Origin: Gordius sp. MW1
Taxonomy: Eukaryota > Nematomorpha > Gordioida > Gordea > Gordiidae
DNA length: 64,000 nt
NCBI GenBank assembly: GCA_964036665.1
Contig: OZ038531.1
Location: 13,764,168-13,828,167, forward strand
Direction of reading: 5' to 3'
The notes under the pieces were generated by a model. The model was given only the letters and a program-made list of their open reading frames with translations, was not told where the DNA came from and searched no databases. The position numbers were made by a program, and so were the translations under genes. Of this stretch, positions 13,051 through 26,819 are shown one piece after another. Positions within the stretch are counted from its first letter, which is position 1, and each line of letters begins with the position of its first letter.

Positions 13051-14085
13051 TAATAGGATTCTCAAATTGGCTTACTTTTATATATTTTTTCATGCTCTTT
13101 CACATAGAATCGAAATAAATAAATATTTTTACCTCAAAATTTTTCACATATTCTTCTTTGAACCGTATTCATCCGATGAAAGTTGTCGTTTTCAGACGTG
13201 GTTTCTATGATCCCAAGTAAAAATTTATCAGAATTTAAAAACTATTACTTTGAAATCATGATCGCATAGAGCAGTTTTCAAAAATTAAGCACTCACGTTG
13301 CGATACAACCTACTAATCGCAACAATAAAACGTTGTCTTTTGTCAAAATGATAGTTCTCGCAGCTTAAAACCTCTTTTCGGAAGGCAATCGAGGATAATA
13401 GGATTCTCAAATTGGCTTACTTTTATATATTTTTTCATGCTCTTTCACATAGAATCGAAAAAAATAAATATTTTTGCCTCAAAATTTTTCACATATTTTT
13501 CTTTGAACCGTATTCATCCGGTGAAAGTTGTCGTTTTCAGACGTGGTTTCTAAGATCCCAAGTAAAAATTTATCAGAATCTAAAAACTATTACTTTGTAA
13601 TCATGATCGCATAGAGCAGTTTTCAAAAATTAAGCACTCACGTTGAGATACAACAAACTAATCGCAACAATAAAACGTTGTCTTTTGTCAAAATGATAGA
13701 TCTCGCAGCTTAAAACCTCTTTTCGGAAGTCAATCGAGGATAATAGGATTCTCAAATTGGCTTACTTTTATATATTTTTTCATGCTCTTTCACATAGAAT
13801 CGAAATAAATAAATATTTTTACCTCAAAATTTTTCACATATTCTTCTTTGAACCGTATTCATCCGATGAAAGTTGTCGTTTTCAGACGTGGTTTCTATGA
13901 TCCCAAGTAAAAATTTATCAGAATTTAAAAACTATTACTTTGAAATCATGATCGCATAGAGAAGTTTTCAAAAATTAAGCACTCACGTTGCGATACAATA
14001 AACTAATCGCAACAATAAAACGTTGTCTTTTGTCAAAATGATAGTTCTCGCAGCTTAAAACCTCTTTTCGGAAGTCAATCGAGGA
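13051..14085 (+). repeat. 3-monomer unit Y, copy 2 (1035 bp)
   Basis: It matches 9966-11000 at an offset of 3085 bp, which equals Y+X+X (1035+1025+1025). It shares the CCTACTAATCGC linker, GAAGGCAATCG, and CATCCGGTGAAAG. The next monomer begins with TAATAGG instead of TAATCCG, so the X/Y pattern ends here. Confidence 0.87.
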
Positions 14086-14364
14086 TAATAGGATTCTCAA
14101 ATTGGCTTACTTTTATATATTTTTTCATGCTCTTTCAAATAGAATCGAAAAAAATAAATATTTTTACCTTAAAATTTTTCACATATATTTCTTTGAACCG
14201 TATTCATTCGATGAAAGTTGTCGTTTTCAGACGTGGTTTCTATGATCTCAAGTAAAAATTTATCAGAATTTAAAAACTATTACTTTGAAATCATTATCGC
14301 ATGGAGCAGTTTTCAAAAATTAAGCACATACAACAAACTAATCGCAACAATAAAAAGTTGTCTT

Positions 14365-17300
14365 TTGTCAAAATGATAGTTCACGCAGCTTAAAACCTCT
14401 TTTCGGAAGTCAATCGAGGATAATAGGATTCTCAAATTGGCTTACTTTTATATATTTTTTCATGCTCTTTCACATAGAATCGAAAAAAATAAATATTTTT
14501 GCCTCAAAATTTTTCACATATTTTTCTTTGAACCGTATTCATCCGGTGAAAGTTGTCGTTTTCAGACGTGGTTTCTAAGATCCCAAGTAAAAATTTATCA
14601 GAATCTAAAAACTATTACTTTGTAATCATGATCGCATAGAGCAGTTTTCAAAAATTAAGCACTCACGTTGAGATACAACAAACTAATCGCAACAATAAAA
14701 CGTTGTCTTTTGTCAAAATGATAGATCTCGCAGCTTAAAACCTCTTTTCGGAAGTCAATCGAGGATAATAGGATTCTCAAATTGGCTTACTTTTATATAT
14801 TTTTTCATGCTCTTTCACATAGAATCGAAAAAAATAAATATTTTTACCTCAAAATTTTTCACATATTTTTCTTTGAACCGTATTCATCCGATGAAAGTTG
14901 TCGTTTTCAGACGTGGTTTCTATGATCCCAAGTAAAAATTTATCAGAATTTAAAAACTATTACTTTGAAATCATGATCGCATAGAGCAGTTAAATTAAGC
15001 ACATACAACAAACTAATCGCAACAATAAAACGTTGTCTTTTGTCAAAATGATAGATCTCGCAGCTTAAAACCTCTTTTCGGAAGTCAATCGAGGATAATA
15101 GGATTCTCAAATTGGCTTACTTTTATATATTTTTTTATGCTCTTTCACATAGAATCGAAAAAAATAAATATTTTTGCCTCAAAATTTTTCACATATTTTT
15201 CTTTGAACCGTATTCATCCGGTGAAAGTTGTCGTTTTCAGACGTGGTTTCTAAGATCCCAAGTAAAAATTTATCAGAATCTAAAAACTATTACTTTGTAA
15301 TCATGATCGCATAGAGCAGTTTTCAAAAATTAAGCACTCACTGAGATACAACAAACTAATCGCAACAATAAAACGTTGTCTTTTGTCAAAATGATAGATC
15401 TCGCAGCTTAAAACCTCTTTTCGGAAGTCAATCGAGGATAATAGGATTCTCAAATTGGCTTACTTTTATATATTTTTTCATGCTCTTTCACATAGAATCG
15501 AAATAAATAAATATTTTTACCTCAAAATTTTTCACATATTCTTCTTTGAACCGTATTCATCCGATGAAAGTTGTCGTTTTCAGACGTGGTTTCTATGATC
15601 CCAAGTAAAAATTTATCAGAATTTAAAAACTATTACTTTGAAATCATGATCGCATAGAGCAGTTTTCAAAAATTAAGCACTCACGTTGCGATACAACAAA
15701 CTAATCGCAACAATAAAACGTTGTCTTTTGTCAAAATGATAGTTCTCGCAGCTTAAAACCTCTTTTCGGAAGTCAATCGAGGATAATAGGATTCTCAAAT
15801 TGGCTTAATTTTATATATTTTTTCATGCTCTTTCAAATAGAATCGAAAAAAATAAATATTTTTACCTTAAAATTTTTCACATATATTTCTTTGAACCGTA
15901 TTCATTCGATGAAAGTTGTCGTTTTCAGACGTGGTTTCTATGATCTCAAGTAAAAATTTATCAGAATTTAAAAACTATTACTTTGAAATCATTATCGCAT
16001 GGAGCAGTTTTCTAAAATTAAGCACATACAACAAACTAATCGCAACAATAAAACGTTGTCTTTTGTCAAAATGATAGTTCTCGCAGCTTAAAACCTCTTT
16101 TCGGAAGTCAATCGAGGATAATAGGATTCTCAAATTGGCTTACTTTTCTATATTTTTTCATGCTTTTTCACATAGAATCAAAAAAAATAAATATTTTTAC
16201 CTCAAAATTTTTCACATATTTTTCTTTGAACCGTATTCATCCGATGAAAGTTGTCGTTTTCAGACGTGGTTTCTATGATCCCAAGTAAAAATTTATCAGA
16301 ATTTAAAAACTATTACTTTGAAATCATTATCGCATGGAGCAGTTTTCAAAAATTAAGCACATACAACAAACTAATCGCAACAAAAAAACGTTGTCTTTTG
16401 TCAAAATGATAGTTCTCGCAGCTTAAAACCTCTTTTCGGAAGTCAATCGAGCATAACAGGATACTCAAATTGGCTTACTTTTATATAATTTTTTATGCTC
16501 TTTCACATAGAATCGAAATAAATAAATATTTTTACCTCAAAATTTTTCACATATTTTTCTTCTAACCGTATTCATCCGATGAAAGTTGTCGTTTTCAGAC
16601 GTGGTTTCTATGATCCCAAGTAAAAATTTATCAGAATTTAAAAACTATTACTTTGAAATCATGATCGCATAGAGCAGTTAAATTAAGCACATACAACAAA
16701 CTAATCGCAACAATAAAACGTTGTCTTTTGTCAAAATGATAGATCTCGCAGCTTAAAACCTCTTTTCGGAAGTCAATCGAGGATAATAGGATTCTCAAAT
16801 TGGCTTACTTTTATATATTTTTTTATGCTCTTTCACATAGAATCGAAAAAAATAAATATTTTTACCTCAAAATTTTTCACATATTTTTCTTTGAACCGTA
16901 TTCATCCGATGTAAGTTGTCGTTTTCAGACGTGGTTTCTATGATCCCAAGTAAAAATTTATCAGAATCTAAAAACTATTACTTTGAAATCATGATCGCAT
17001 AGAGCAGTTTTCAAAAATTAAGCACTCACGTTGCGATACAACAAACTAATCGCAACAATAAAACGTTGTCTTTTGTCAAAATGATAGTTCTCGCAGCTTA
17101 AAACCTTTTTTCGGAAGTCAATCGAGGATAATAGGATTCTCAAATTGGCTTACTTTTATATATTTTTTCATGCTCTTTCACATAGAATCGAAAAAAATAA
17201 ATATTTTTGCCTCAAAATTTTTCACATATTTTTCTTTGAACCGTATTCATCCGATGAAAGTTGTCGTTTTCAGACGTGGTTTCTAAGATCCCAAGTAAAA

Positions 17301-18440
17301 ATTTATCAGAATCTAAAAACTATTACTTTGAAATCATGATCGCATAGAGCAGTTTTCAAAAATTAAGCACTCACGTTGCGATACAACAAACTAATCGCAA
17401 CAATAAAACGTTGTCTTTTGTCAAAATGATAGTTCTCGCAGCTTAAAACCTTTTTTCGGAAGTCAATCGAGGATAATAGGATTCTCAAATTGGCTTACTT
17501 TTATATATTTTTTAAGCTCTTTCACATAGAATCGAAAAAAATAAATATTTTTGCCTCAAAATTTTTCACATATTTTTCTTTGAACCGTATTCATCCGATG
17601 AAAGTTGTCGTTTTCAGACGTGGTTTCTAAGATCCCAAGTAAAAATTTATCAGAATCTAAAAACTATTACTTTGTAATCATGATCGCATAGAGCAGTTTT
17701 CAAAAATTAAGCACCCACGTTGCGATACAACAAACTAATCGCAACAATAAAACGTTGTCTTTTGTCAAAATGATAGATCTCGCAGCTTAAAACCTCTTTT
17801 CGGAAGTCAATCGAGGATAATAGGATTCTCAAATTGGCTTACTTTTATATATTTTTCATGCTCTTTCACATAGAATCGAAAAAAATAAATATTTTTACCT
17901 CAAAATTTTTCACATATTCTTCTTTGAACCGTATTCATCCGATGAAAGTTGTCGTTTTTAGACGTGGTTTCTATGATCCCAAGTAAAAATTTATCAGAAT
18001 TTAAAAACTATTACTTTGAAATCATGATCGCATAGAGCAGTTTTCAAAAATTAAGCACTCACGTTGCGATACAACAAACTAATCGCAACAATAAAACGTT
18101 GTCTTTTGTCTAAATGATAGTTCTCGCAGCTTAAAACCTCTTTTCGGAAGTCAATCGAGGATAATAGGATTCTCAAATTGGCTTACTTTTATATATTTTT
18201 TCATGCTTTTTCACATAGAATCAAAAAAAATAAATATTTTTACCTCAAAATTTTTCACATATTTTTCTTTGAACCGTATTCATCCGATGAAAGTTGTCGT
18301 TTTCAGACGTGGTTTCTATGATCCCAAGTAAAAATTTATCAGAATTTAAAAACTATTACTTTGAAATCATTATCGCATGGAGCAGTTTTCAAAAATTAAG
18401 CACATACAACAAACTAATCGCAACAATAAAACGTTGTCTT
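14365..18440 (+). repeat. 12-monomer higher-order repeat, 4076 bp, copy 1
   Basis: Landmarks at 14437, 15112 and 17145 recur at 18513, 19188 and 21221, each exactly 4076 bp later. Private shared changes include GATAGTTCACGCAGC, the linker CACTCACTGAGATAC, GGCTTAATTTTATATA, AGTTTTCTAAAATTAAGC, CACCCACGTTGCG and TTTTGTCTAAATG. Mean monomer length is 339.7 bp. Left boundary estimated by eye. Confidence 0.9.
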
Positions 18441-21400
18441 TTGTCAAAATGATAGTTCACGCAGCTTAAAACCTCTTTTCGGAAGTCAATCGAGGATAAT
18501 AGGATTCTCAAATTGGCTTACTTTTATATATTTTTTCATGCTCTTTCACATAGAATCGAAAAAAATAAATATTTTTGCCTCAAAATTTTTCACATATTTT
18601 TCTTTGAACCGTATTCATCCGGTGAAAGTTGTCGTTTTCAGACGTGGTTTCTAAGATCCCAAGTAAAAATTTATCAGAATCTAAAAACTATTACTTTGTA
18701 ATCATGATCGCATAGAGCAGTTTTCAAAAATTAAGCACTCACGTTGAGATACAACAAACTAATCGCAACAATAAAACGTTGTCTTTTGTCAAAATGATAG
18801 ATCTCGCAGCTTAAAACCTCTTTTCGGAAGTCAATCGAGGATAATAGGATTCTCAAATTGGCTTACTTTTATATATTTTTTCATGCTCTTTCACATAGAA
18901 TCGAAAAAAATAAATATTTTTACCTCAAAATTTTTCACATATTTTTCTTTGAACCGTATTCATCCGATGAAAGTTGTCGTTTTCAGACGTGGTTTCTATG
19001 ATCCCAAGTAAAAATTTATCAGAATTTAAAAACTATTACTTTGAAATCATGATCGCATAGAGCAGTTAAATTAAGCACATACAACAAACTAATCGCAACA
19101 ATAAAACGTTGTCTTTTGTCAAAATGATAGATCTCGCAGCTTAAAACCTCTTTTCGGAAGTCAATCGAGGATAATAGGATTCTCAAATTGGCTTACTTTT
19201 ATATATTTTTTTATGCTCTTTCACATAGAATCGAAAAAAATAAATATTTTTGCCTCAAAATTTTTCACATATTTTTCTTTGAACCGTATTCATCCGGTGA
19301 AAGTTGTCGTTTTCAGACGTGGTTTCTAAGATCCCAAGTAAAAATTTATCAGAATCTAAAAACTATTACTTTGTAATCATGATCGCATAGAGCAGTTTTC
19401 AAAAATTAAGCACTCACTGAGATACAACAAACTAATCGCAACAATAAAACGTTGTCTTTTGTCAAAATGATAGATCTCGCAGCTTAAAACCTCTTTTCGG
19501 AAGTCAATCGAGGATAATAGGATTCTCAAATTGGCTTACTTTTATATATTTTTTCATGCTCTTTCACATAGAATCGAAATAAATAAATATTTTTACCTCA
19601 AAATTTTTCACATATTCTTCTTTGAACCGTATTCATCCGATGAAAGTTGTCGTTTTCAGACGTGGTTTCTATGATCCCAAGTAAAAATTTATCAGAATTT
19701 AAAAACTATTACTTTGAAATCATGATCGCATAGAGCAGTTTTCAAAAATTAAGCACTCACGTTGCGATACAACAAACTAATCGCAACAATAAAACGTTGT
19801 CTTTTGTCAAAATGATAGTTCTCGCAGCTTAAAACCTCTTTTCGGAAGTCAATCGAGGATAATAGGATTCTCAAATTGGCTTAATTTTATATATTTTTTC
19901 ATGCTCTTTCAAATAGAATCGAAAAAAATAAATATTTTTACCTTAAAATTTTTCACATATATTTCTTTGAACCGTATTCATTCGATGAAAGTTGTCGTTT
20001 TCAGACGTGGTTTCTATGATCTCAAGTAAAAATTTATCAGAATTTAAAAACTATTACTTTGAAATCATTATCGCATGGAGCAGTTTTCTAAAATTAAGCA
20101 CATACAACAAACTAATCGCAACAATAAAACGTTGTCTTTTGTCAAAATGATAGTTCTCGCAGCTTAAAACCTCTTTTCGGAAGTCAATCGAGGATAATAG
20201 GATTCTCAAATTGGCTTACTTTTATATATTTTTTCATGCTTTTTCACATAGAATCAAAAAAAATAAATATTTTTACCTCAAAATTTTTCACATATTTTTC
20301 TTTGAACCGTATTCATCCGATGAAAGTTGTCGTTTTCAGACGTGGTTTCTATGATCCCAAGTAAAAATTTATCAGAATTTAAAAACTATTACTTTGAAAT
20401 CATTATCGCATGGAGCAGTTTTCAAAAATTAAGCACATACAACAAACTAATCGCAACAAAAAAACGTTGTCTTTTGTCAAAATGATAGTTCTCGCAGCTT
20501 AAAACCTCTTTTCGGAAGTCAATCGAGCATAACAGGATACTCAAATTGGCTTACTTTTATATAATTTTTTATGCTCTTTCACATAGAATCGAAATAAATA
20601 AATATTTTTACCTCAAAATTTTTCACATATTTTTCTTCTAACCGTATTCATCCGATGAAAGTTGTCGTTTTCAGACGTGGTTTCTATGATCACAAGTAAA
20701 AATTTATCAGAATTTAAAAACTATTACTTTGAAATCATGATCGCATAGAGCAGTTAAATTAAGCACATACAACAAACTAATCGCAACAATAAAACGTTGT
20801 CTTTTGTCAAAATGATAGATCTCGCAGCTTAAAACCTCTTTTCGGAAGTCAATCGAGGATAATAGGATTCTCAAATTGGCTTACTTTTATATATTTTTTT
20901 ATGCTCTTTCACATAGAATCGAAAAAAATAAATATTTTTACCTCAAAATTTTTCACATATTTTTCTTTGAACCGTATTCATCCGATGTAAGTTGTCGTTT
21001 TCAGACGTGGTTTCTATGATCCCAAGTAAAAATTTATCAGAATCTAAAAACTATTACTTTGAAATCATGATCGCATAGAGCAGTTTTCAAAAATTAAGCA
21101 CTCACGTTGCGATACAACAAACTAATCGCAACAATAAAACGTTGTCTTTTGTCAAAATGATAGTTCTCGCAGCTTAAAACCTTTTTTCGGAAGTCAATCG
21201 AGGATAATAGGATTCTCAAATTGGCTTACTTTTATATATTTTTTCATGCTCTTTCACATAGAATCGAAAAAAATAAATATTTTTGCCTCAAAATTTTTCA
21301 CATATTTTTCTTTGAACCGTATTCATCCGATGAAAGTTGTCGTTTTCAGACGTGGTTTCTAAGATCCCAAGTAAAAATTTATCAGAATCTAAAAACTATT

Positions 21401-22255
21401 ACTTTGAAATCATGATCGCATAGAGCAGTTTTCAAAAATTAAGCACTCACGTTGCGATACAACAAACTAATCGCAACAATAAAACGTTGTCTTTTGTCAA
21501 AATGATAGTTCTCGCAGCTTAAAACCTTTTTTCGGAAGTCAATCGAGGATAATAGGATTCTCAAATTGGCTTACTTTTATATATTTTTTAAGCTCTTTCA
21601 CATAGAATCGAAAAAAATAAATATTTTTGCCTCAAAATTTTTCACATATTTTTCTTTGAACCGTATTCATCCGATGAAAGTTGTCGTTTTCAGACGTGGT
21701 TTCTAAGATCCCAAGTAAAAATTTATCAGAATCTAAAAACTATTACTTTGTAATCATGATCGCATAGAGCAGTTTTCAAAAATTAAGCACCCACGTTGCG
21801 ATACAACAAACTAATCGCAACAATAAAACGTTGTCTTTTGTCAAAATGATAGATCTCGCAGCTTAAAACCTCTTTTCGGAAGTCAATCGAGGATAATAGG
21901 ATTCTCAAATTGGCTTACTTTTATATATTTTTCATGCTCTTTCACATAGAATCGAAAAAAATAAATATTTTTACCTCAAAATTTTTCACATATTCTTCTT
22001 TGAACCGTATTCATCCGATGAAAGTTGTCGTTTTTAGACGTGGTTTCTATGATCCCAAGTAAAAATTTATCAGAATTTAAAAACTATTACTTTGAAATCA
22101 TGATCGCATAGAGCAGTTTTCAAAAATTAAGCACTCACGTTGCGATACAACAAACTAATCGCAACAATAAAACGTTGTCTTTTGTCTAAATGATAGTTCT
22201 CGCAGCTTAAAACCTCTTTTCGGAAGTCAATCGAGGATAATAGGATTCTCAAATT
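18441..22255 (+). repeat. 12-monomer higher-order repeat, 4076 bp, copy 2 (truncated right end)
   Basis: It is a direct tandem copy of the preceding unit with very few differences. Examples are TTTTATATATT near 20222 where copy 1 has TTTTCTATATT, and GATCACAAG near 20690 where copy 1 has GATCCCAAG. The match ends near 22255, where the sequence switches to a CATTCTCTTTCAAATAG monomer. The scarcity of differences indicates a recent duplication. Confidence 0.88.
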
Positions 22256-25200
22256 GGCTTACTTTTATATATTTTTTCATTCTCTTTCAAATAGAATCGA
22301 AAAAAATAAATATTTTTACCTCAAAATTTTTCACATATATTTCTTTGAACCGTATTCATCCGATGAAAGTTGTCGTTTTCAGACGTGGTTTCTATGATCC
22401 CAAGTAAAAATTTATCAGAATTTAAAAACTATTACTTTGAAATCATGATCGCATAGAGCAGTTTTTAAAAATTAAGCACTCACGTTGCGATACAACAAAC
22501 TAATCGCAACAATAAAACGTTGTCTTTTGTCAAAATGATAGATCTCGCAGCTTAAAACCTCTTTTCGGAAGTCAATCGAGGATAATAGGATTCTCAAATT
22601 GGCTTACTTTTATTTATTTTTTCATGCTCTTTCACATAGAATCGAAAAAAATAAATATTTTTACCTCAAAATTTTTCACATATTTTTCTTTGAACCGTAT
22701 TCATCCGATGAAAGTTGTCGTTTTCAGACGTGGTTTCTATGATCCCAAGTAAAAATTTATCAGAATTTAAAAATTATTACTTTGAAATCATGATCGCATA
22801 GAGCAGTTTTCATAAATTAAGCACATACAACAAACTATCGCAACAATAATACGTTGTCTTTTGTCAAAATGATAGTTCTCGCAGCTTAAAACCTCTTTTC
22901 GGAAGTCAATCGAGGATAATAGGATTCTCAAATTGGCTTACTTTTATATATTTTTTTATGCTCTTTCACATAGAATCGAAAAAAATAAATATTTTTACCT
23001 CAAAATTTTTCACATATTTTACTTTGAACCGTATTCATCCGATGAAAGTTGTCGTTTTCAGACGTGGTTTCTATGATCTCAAGTAAAAATTTATCAGAAT
23101 TTAAAAACTATTACTTTGAAATCATTATCGCATGGAGCAGTTTTCAAAAATTAAGCACATACAACAAACTAATCGCAACAATAAAACGTTGTCTTTTGTC
23201 AAAATGATAGTTCTCGCAGCTTAAAACCTCTTTTCGGAAGTCAATCGAGGATAATAGGATTCTTAAATTGGCTTACTTTTATATATTTTTTCATGCTCTT
23301 TCACATAGAATCGAAAAAAATCAATATTTTTACCTCAAAATTTTTCACATATTTTTCTTTGAACCGTATTCATCCGATGAAAGTTGTCGTTTTCAGACGT
23401 GGTTTCTATGATCCCAAGTAAAAATTTATCAGAATCTAAAAACTATTACTTTGGAATCATGATCGCATAGAGCAGTTTTCAAAAATTAAGCACTCACGTT
23501 GCGATACAACAAACTAATCGCAACAATAAAACGTTGTCTTTTGTCAAAATGATAGTTCTCGCAGCTTAAAACCTTTTTTCGGAAGTCAATCGAGGATAAT
23601 AGGATTCTCAAATTGGCTTACTTTTATATATTTTTTAAGCTCTTTCACATAGAATCGAAAAAAATAAATATTTTTGCCTCAAAATTTTTCACATATTTTT
23701 CTTTGAACCGCATTCATCCGATGAAAGTTGTCGTTTTCAGACGTGGTTTCTAAGATCCCAAGTAAAAATTTATCAGAATCTAAAAACTATTACTTTGTAA
23801 TAATGATCGCATAGAGCAGTTTTCAAAAATTAAGCACTCACGTTGCGATACAACAAACTAATCGCAACAATAAAACGTTGTCTTTTGTCAAAATGATAGA
23901 TCTCGCAGCTTAAAACCTCTTTTCGGAAGTCAATCGAGGATAATAGGATTCTCAAATTGGCTTACTTTTATATATTTTTTCATGCTCTTTCACATAGAAT
24001 CGAAAAAAATAAATATTTTTACCTCAAAATTTTTCACATATTCTTCTTTGAACCGTATTCATCCGATGAAAGTTGTCGTTTTCAGACGTGGTTTCTATGA
24101 TCCCAAGTAAAAATTTATCAGAATTTAAAAACTATTACTTTGAAATCATGATCGCATAGAGCAGTTTTCAAAAATTAAGCACTCACGTTGCGATACAACA
24201 AACTAATCGCAACAATAAAAAGTTGTCTTTTGTCAAAATGATAGTTCTCGCAGCTTAAAACCTCTTTTCGGAAGTCAATCGAGGATAATAGGATTCTCAA
24301 ATTGGCTTACTTTTATATATTTTTTCATGCTCTTTCAAATAGAATCGAAAAAAATAAATATTTTTACCTCAAAATTTTCACATATATTTCTTTGAACCGT
24401 ATTCATCCGATGAAAGTTGTCGTTTTCAGACGTGGTTTCTATGATCCCAAGTAAAAATTTATCAGAATTTAAAAACTATTACTTTGAAATCATGATCGCA
24501 TAGAGCAGTTTTCAAAAATTAAGCACTCACGTTGCGATACAACAAACTAATCGCAACAATAAAACGTTGTCTTTTGTCAAAATGATAGATCTCGCAGCTT
24601 AAAACCTCATTTCGGAAGTCAATCGAGGATAATAGGATTCTCAAATTGGCTTACTTTTATATATTTTTTCATGCTCTTTCACATAGAATCGAAAAAAAAA
24701 TATTTTTACCTCAAAATTTTTCACATATTTTTCTTTGAACCGTATTCATCCGATGAAAGTTGTCGTTTTCAGACGTGGTTTCTATGATCCCAAGTAAAAA
24801 TTTATCAGAATTTAAAAACTATTACTTTGAAATCATGATCGCATAGAGCAGTTTTCAAAAATTAAGCACATACAACAAACTAATCGCAACAATAAAACGT
24901 TGTCTTTTGTCAAAATGATAGTTCTCGCAGCTTAAAACCTCTTTTCGGAAGTCAATCGAGGATAATAGGATTCTCAAATTGGCTTACTTTTATATATTTT
25001 TTTATGCTCTTTCACATAGAATCGACAAAAATAAATATTTTTACCTCAAAATTTTTCACATATTTTTCTTTGAACCGTATTCATCCGATGAAAGTTGTCG
25101 TTTTCAGACGTGGTTTCTATGATCCCAAGTAAAAATTTATCAGAATTTAAAAACTATTACTTTGAAATCATGATCGCATAGAGCAGTTTTCAAAAATTAA

Positions 25201-26819
25201 GCACATACAACAAACTAATCGCAACAATAAAACGTTGTCTTTTGTCAAAATGATAGTTCTCGCAGCTTAAAACCTCTTTTCGGAAGTCAATCGAGGATAA
25301 TAGGATTCTCAAATTGGCTTACTTTTATATATTTTTTTATGCTCTTTCACATAGAATCGACAAAAATAAATATTTTTACCTCAAAATTTTTCACATATTT
25401 TTCTTTGAACCGTATTCATCCGATGAAAGTTGTCGTTTTCAGACGTGGTTTCTATGATCCCAAGTAAAAATTTATCAGAATCTAAAAACTATTACTTTGG
25501 AATCATGATCGCATAGAGCAGTTTTCAAAAATTAAGCACTCACGTTGCGATACAACAAACTAATCGCAACAATAAAACGTTGTCTTTTGTCAAAATGATA
25601 GTTCTCGCAGCTTAAAACCTTTTTTCGGAAGTCAATCGAGGATAATAGGATTCTCAAATTGGCTTACTTTTATATATTTTTTAAGCTCTTTCACATAGAA
25701 TCAAAAAAAATAAATATTTTTGCCTCAAAATTTTTCACATATTATTCTTTGAACCGTATTCATCCGATGAAAGTTGTCGTTTTCAGACGTGGTTTCTAAG
25801 ATCCCAAGTAAAAATTTATCAGAATCTAAAAACTATTACTTTGTAATCATGATCGCATAGAGCAGTTTTCAAAAATTAAGCACTCACGTTGCGATACAAC
25901 AAACTAATCGCAACAATAAAACGTTGTCTTTTGTCAAAATGATAGATCTCGCAGCTTAAAACCTCTTTTCGGAAGTCAATCGAGGATAATAGGATTCTCA
26001 AATTGGCTTACTTTTATATATTTTTTCATGCTCTTTCACATAGAATCGAAAAAAATAAATATTTTTACCTCAAAATTTTTCACATATTCTTCTTTGAACC
26101 GTATTCATCCGATGAAAGTTTTGTCGTTTTCAGACGTGGTTTCTATGATCCCAAGTAAAAATTTATCAGAATTTAAAAACTATTACTTTGAAATCATGAT
26201 CGCATAGAGCAGTTAAATTAAGCACATACAACAAACTAATCGCAACAATAAAACGTTGTCTTTTGTCAAAATGATAGATCTCGCAGCTTAAAACCTCTTT
26301 TCGGAAGTCAATCGAGGATAATAGGATTCTCAAATTGGCTTACTTTTATATATTTTTTTATGCTCTTTCACATAGAATCAAAAAAAATAAATATTTTTAC
26401 CTCAAAATTTTTCACATATTTTTCTTTGAACCGTATTCATCCGATGAAAGTTGTCGTTTTCAGACGTGGTTTCTATGATCCCAAGTAAAAATTTATCAGA
26501 ATCTAAAAACTATTACTTTAAAATCATGATCGCATAGAGCAGTTTTCAAAAATTAAGCACTCACGTTGCGATACAACAAACTAATCGCAACAATAAAAAC
26601 GTTGTCTTTTGTCAAAATGATAGTTCTCGCAGCTTAAAACCTCTTTTCGGAAGTCAATCGAGGATAATAGGATTCTCAAATTGGCTTACTTTTATATATT
26701 TTTTCATGCTCTTTCACATAGAATCGAAAAAAATAAATATTTTTACCTCAAAATTTTTCACATATTTTTCTTTGAACCGTATTCATCCGATGAAAGTTGT
26801 CGTTTTCAGACGTGGTTTC
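22256..26819 (+). repeat. Mixed monomer segment without one dominant higher-order unit
   Basis: About 13 monomers of subfamilies seen elsewhere in the left arm. Two local repeats are visible. Consecutive monomers near 24978 and 25313 share the rare GAATCGACAAAAATAAAT (335-bp offset). The segment from TTTGGAATCATG at about 23450 recurs near 25496 (offset 2046 bp, 6 monomers), including AAGCTCTTTC and TTTTTGCCTC. Private indels include GAAAGTTTTGTCG near 26120. Nothing other than satellite is seen. Confidence 0.8.
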
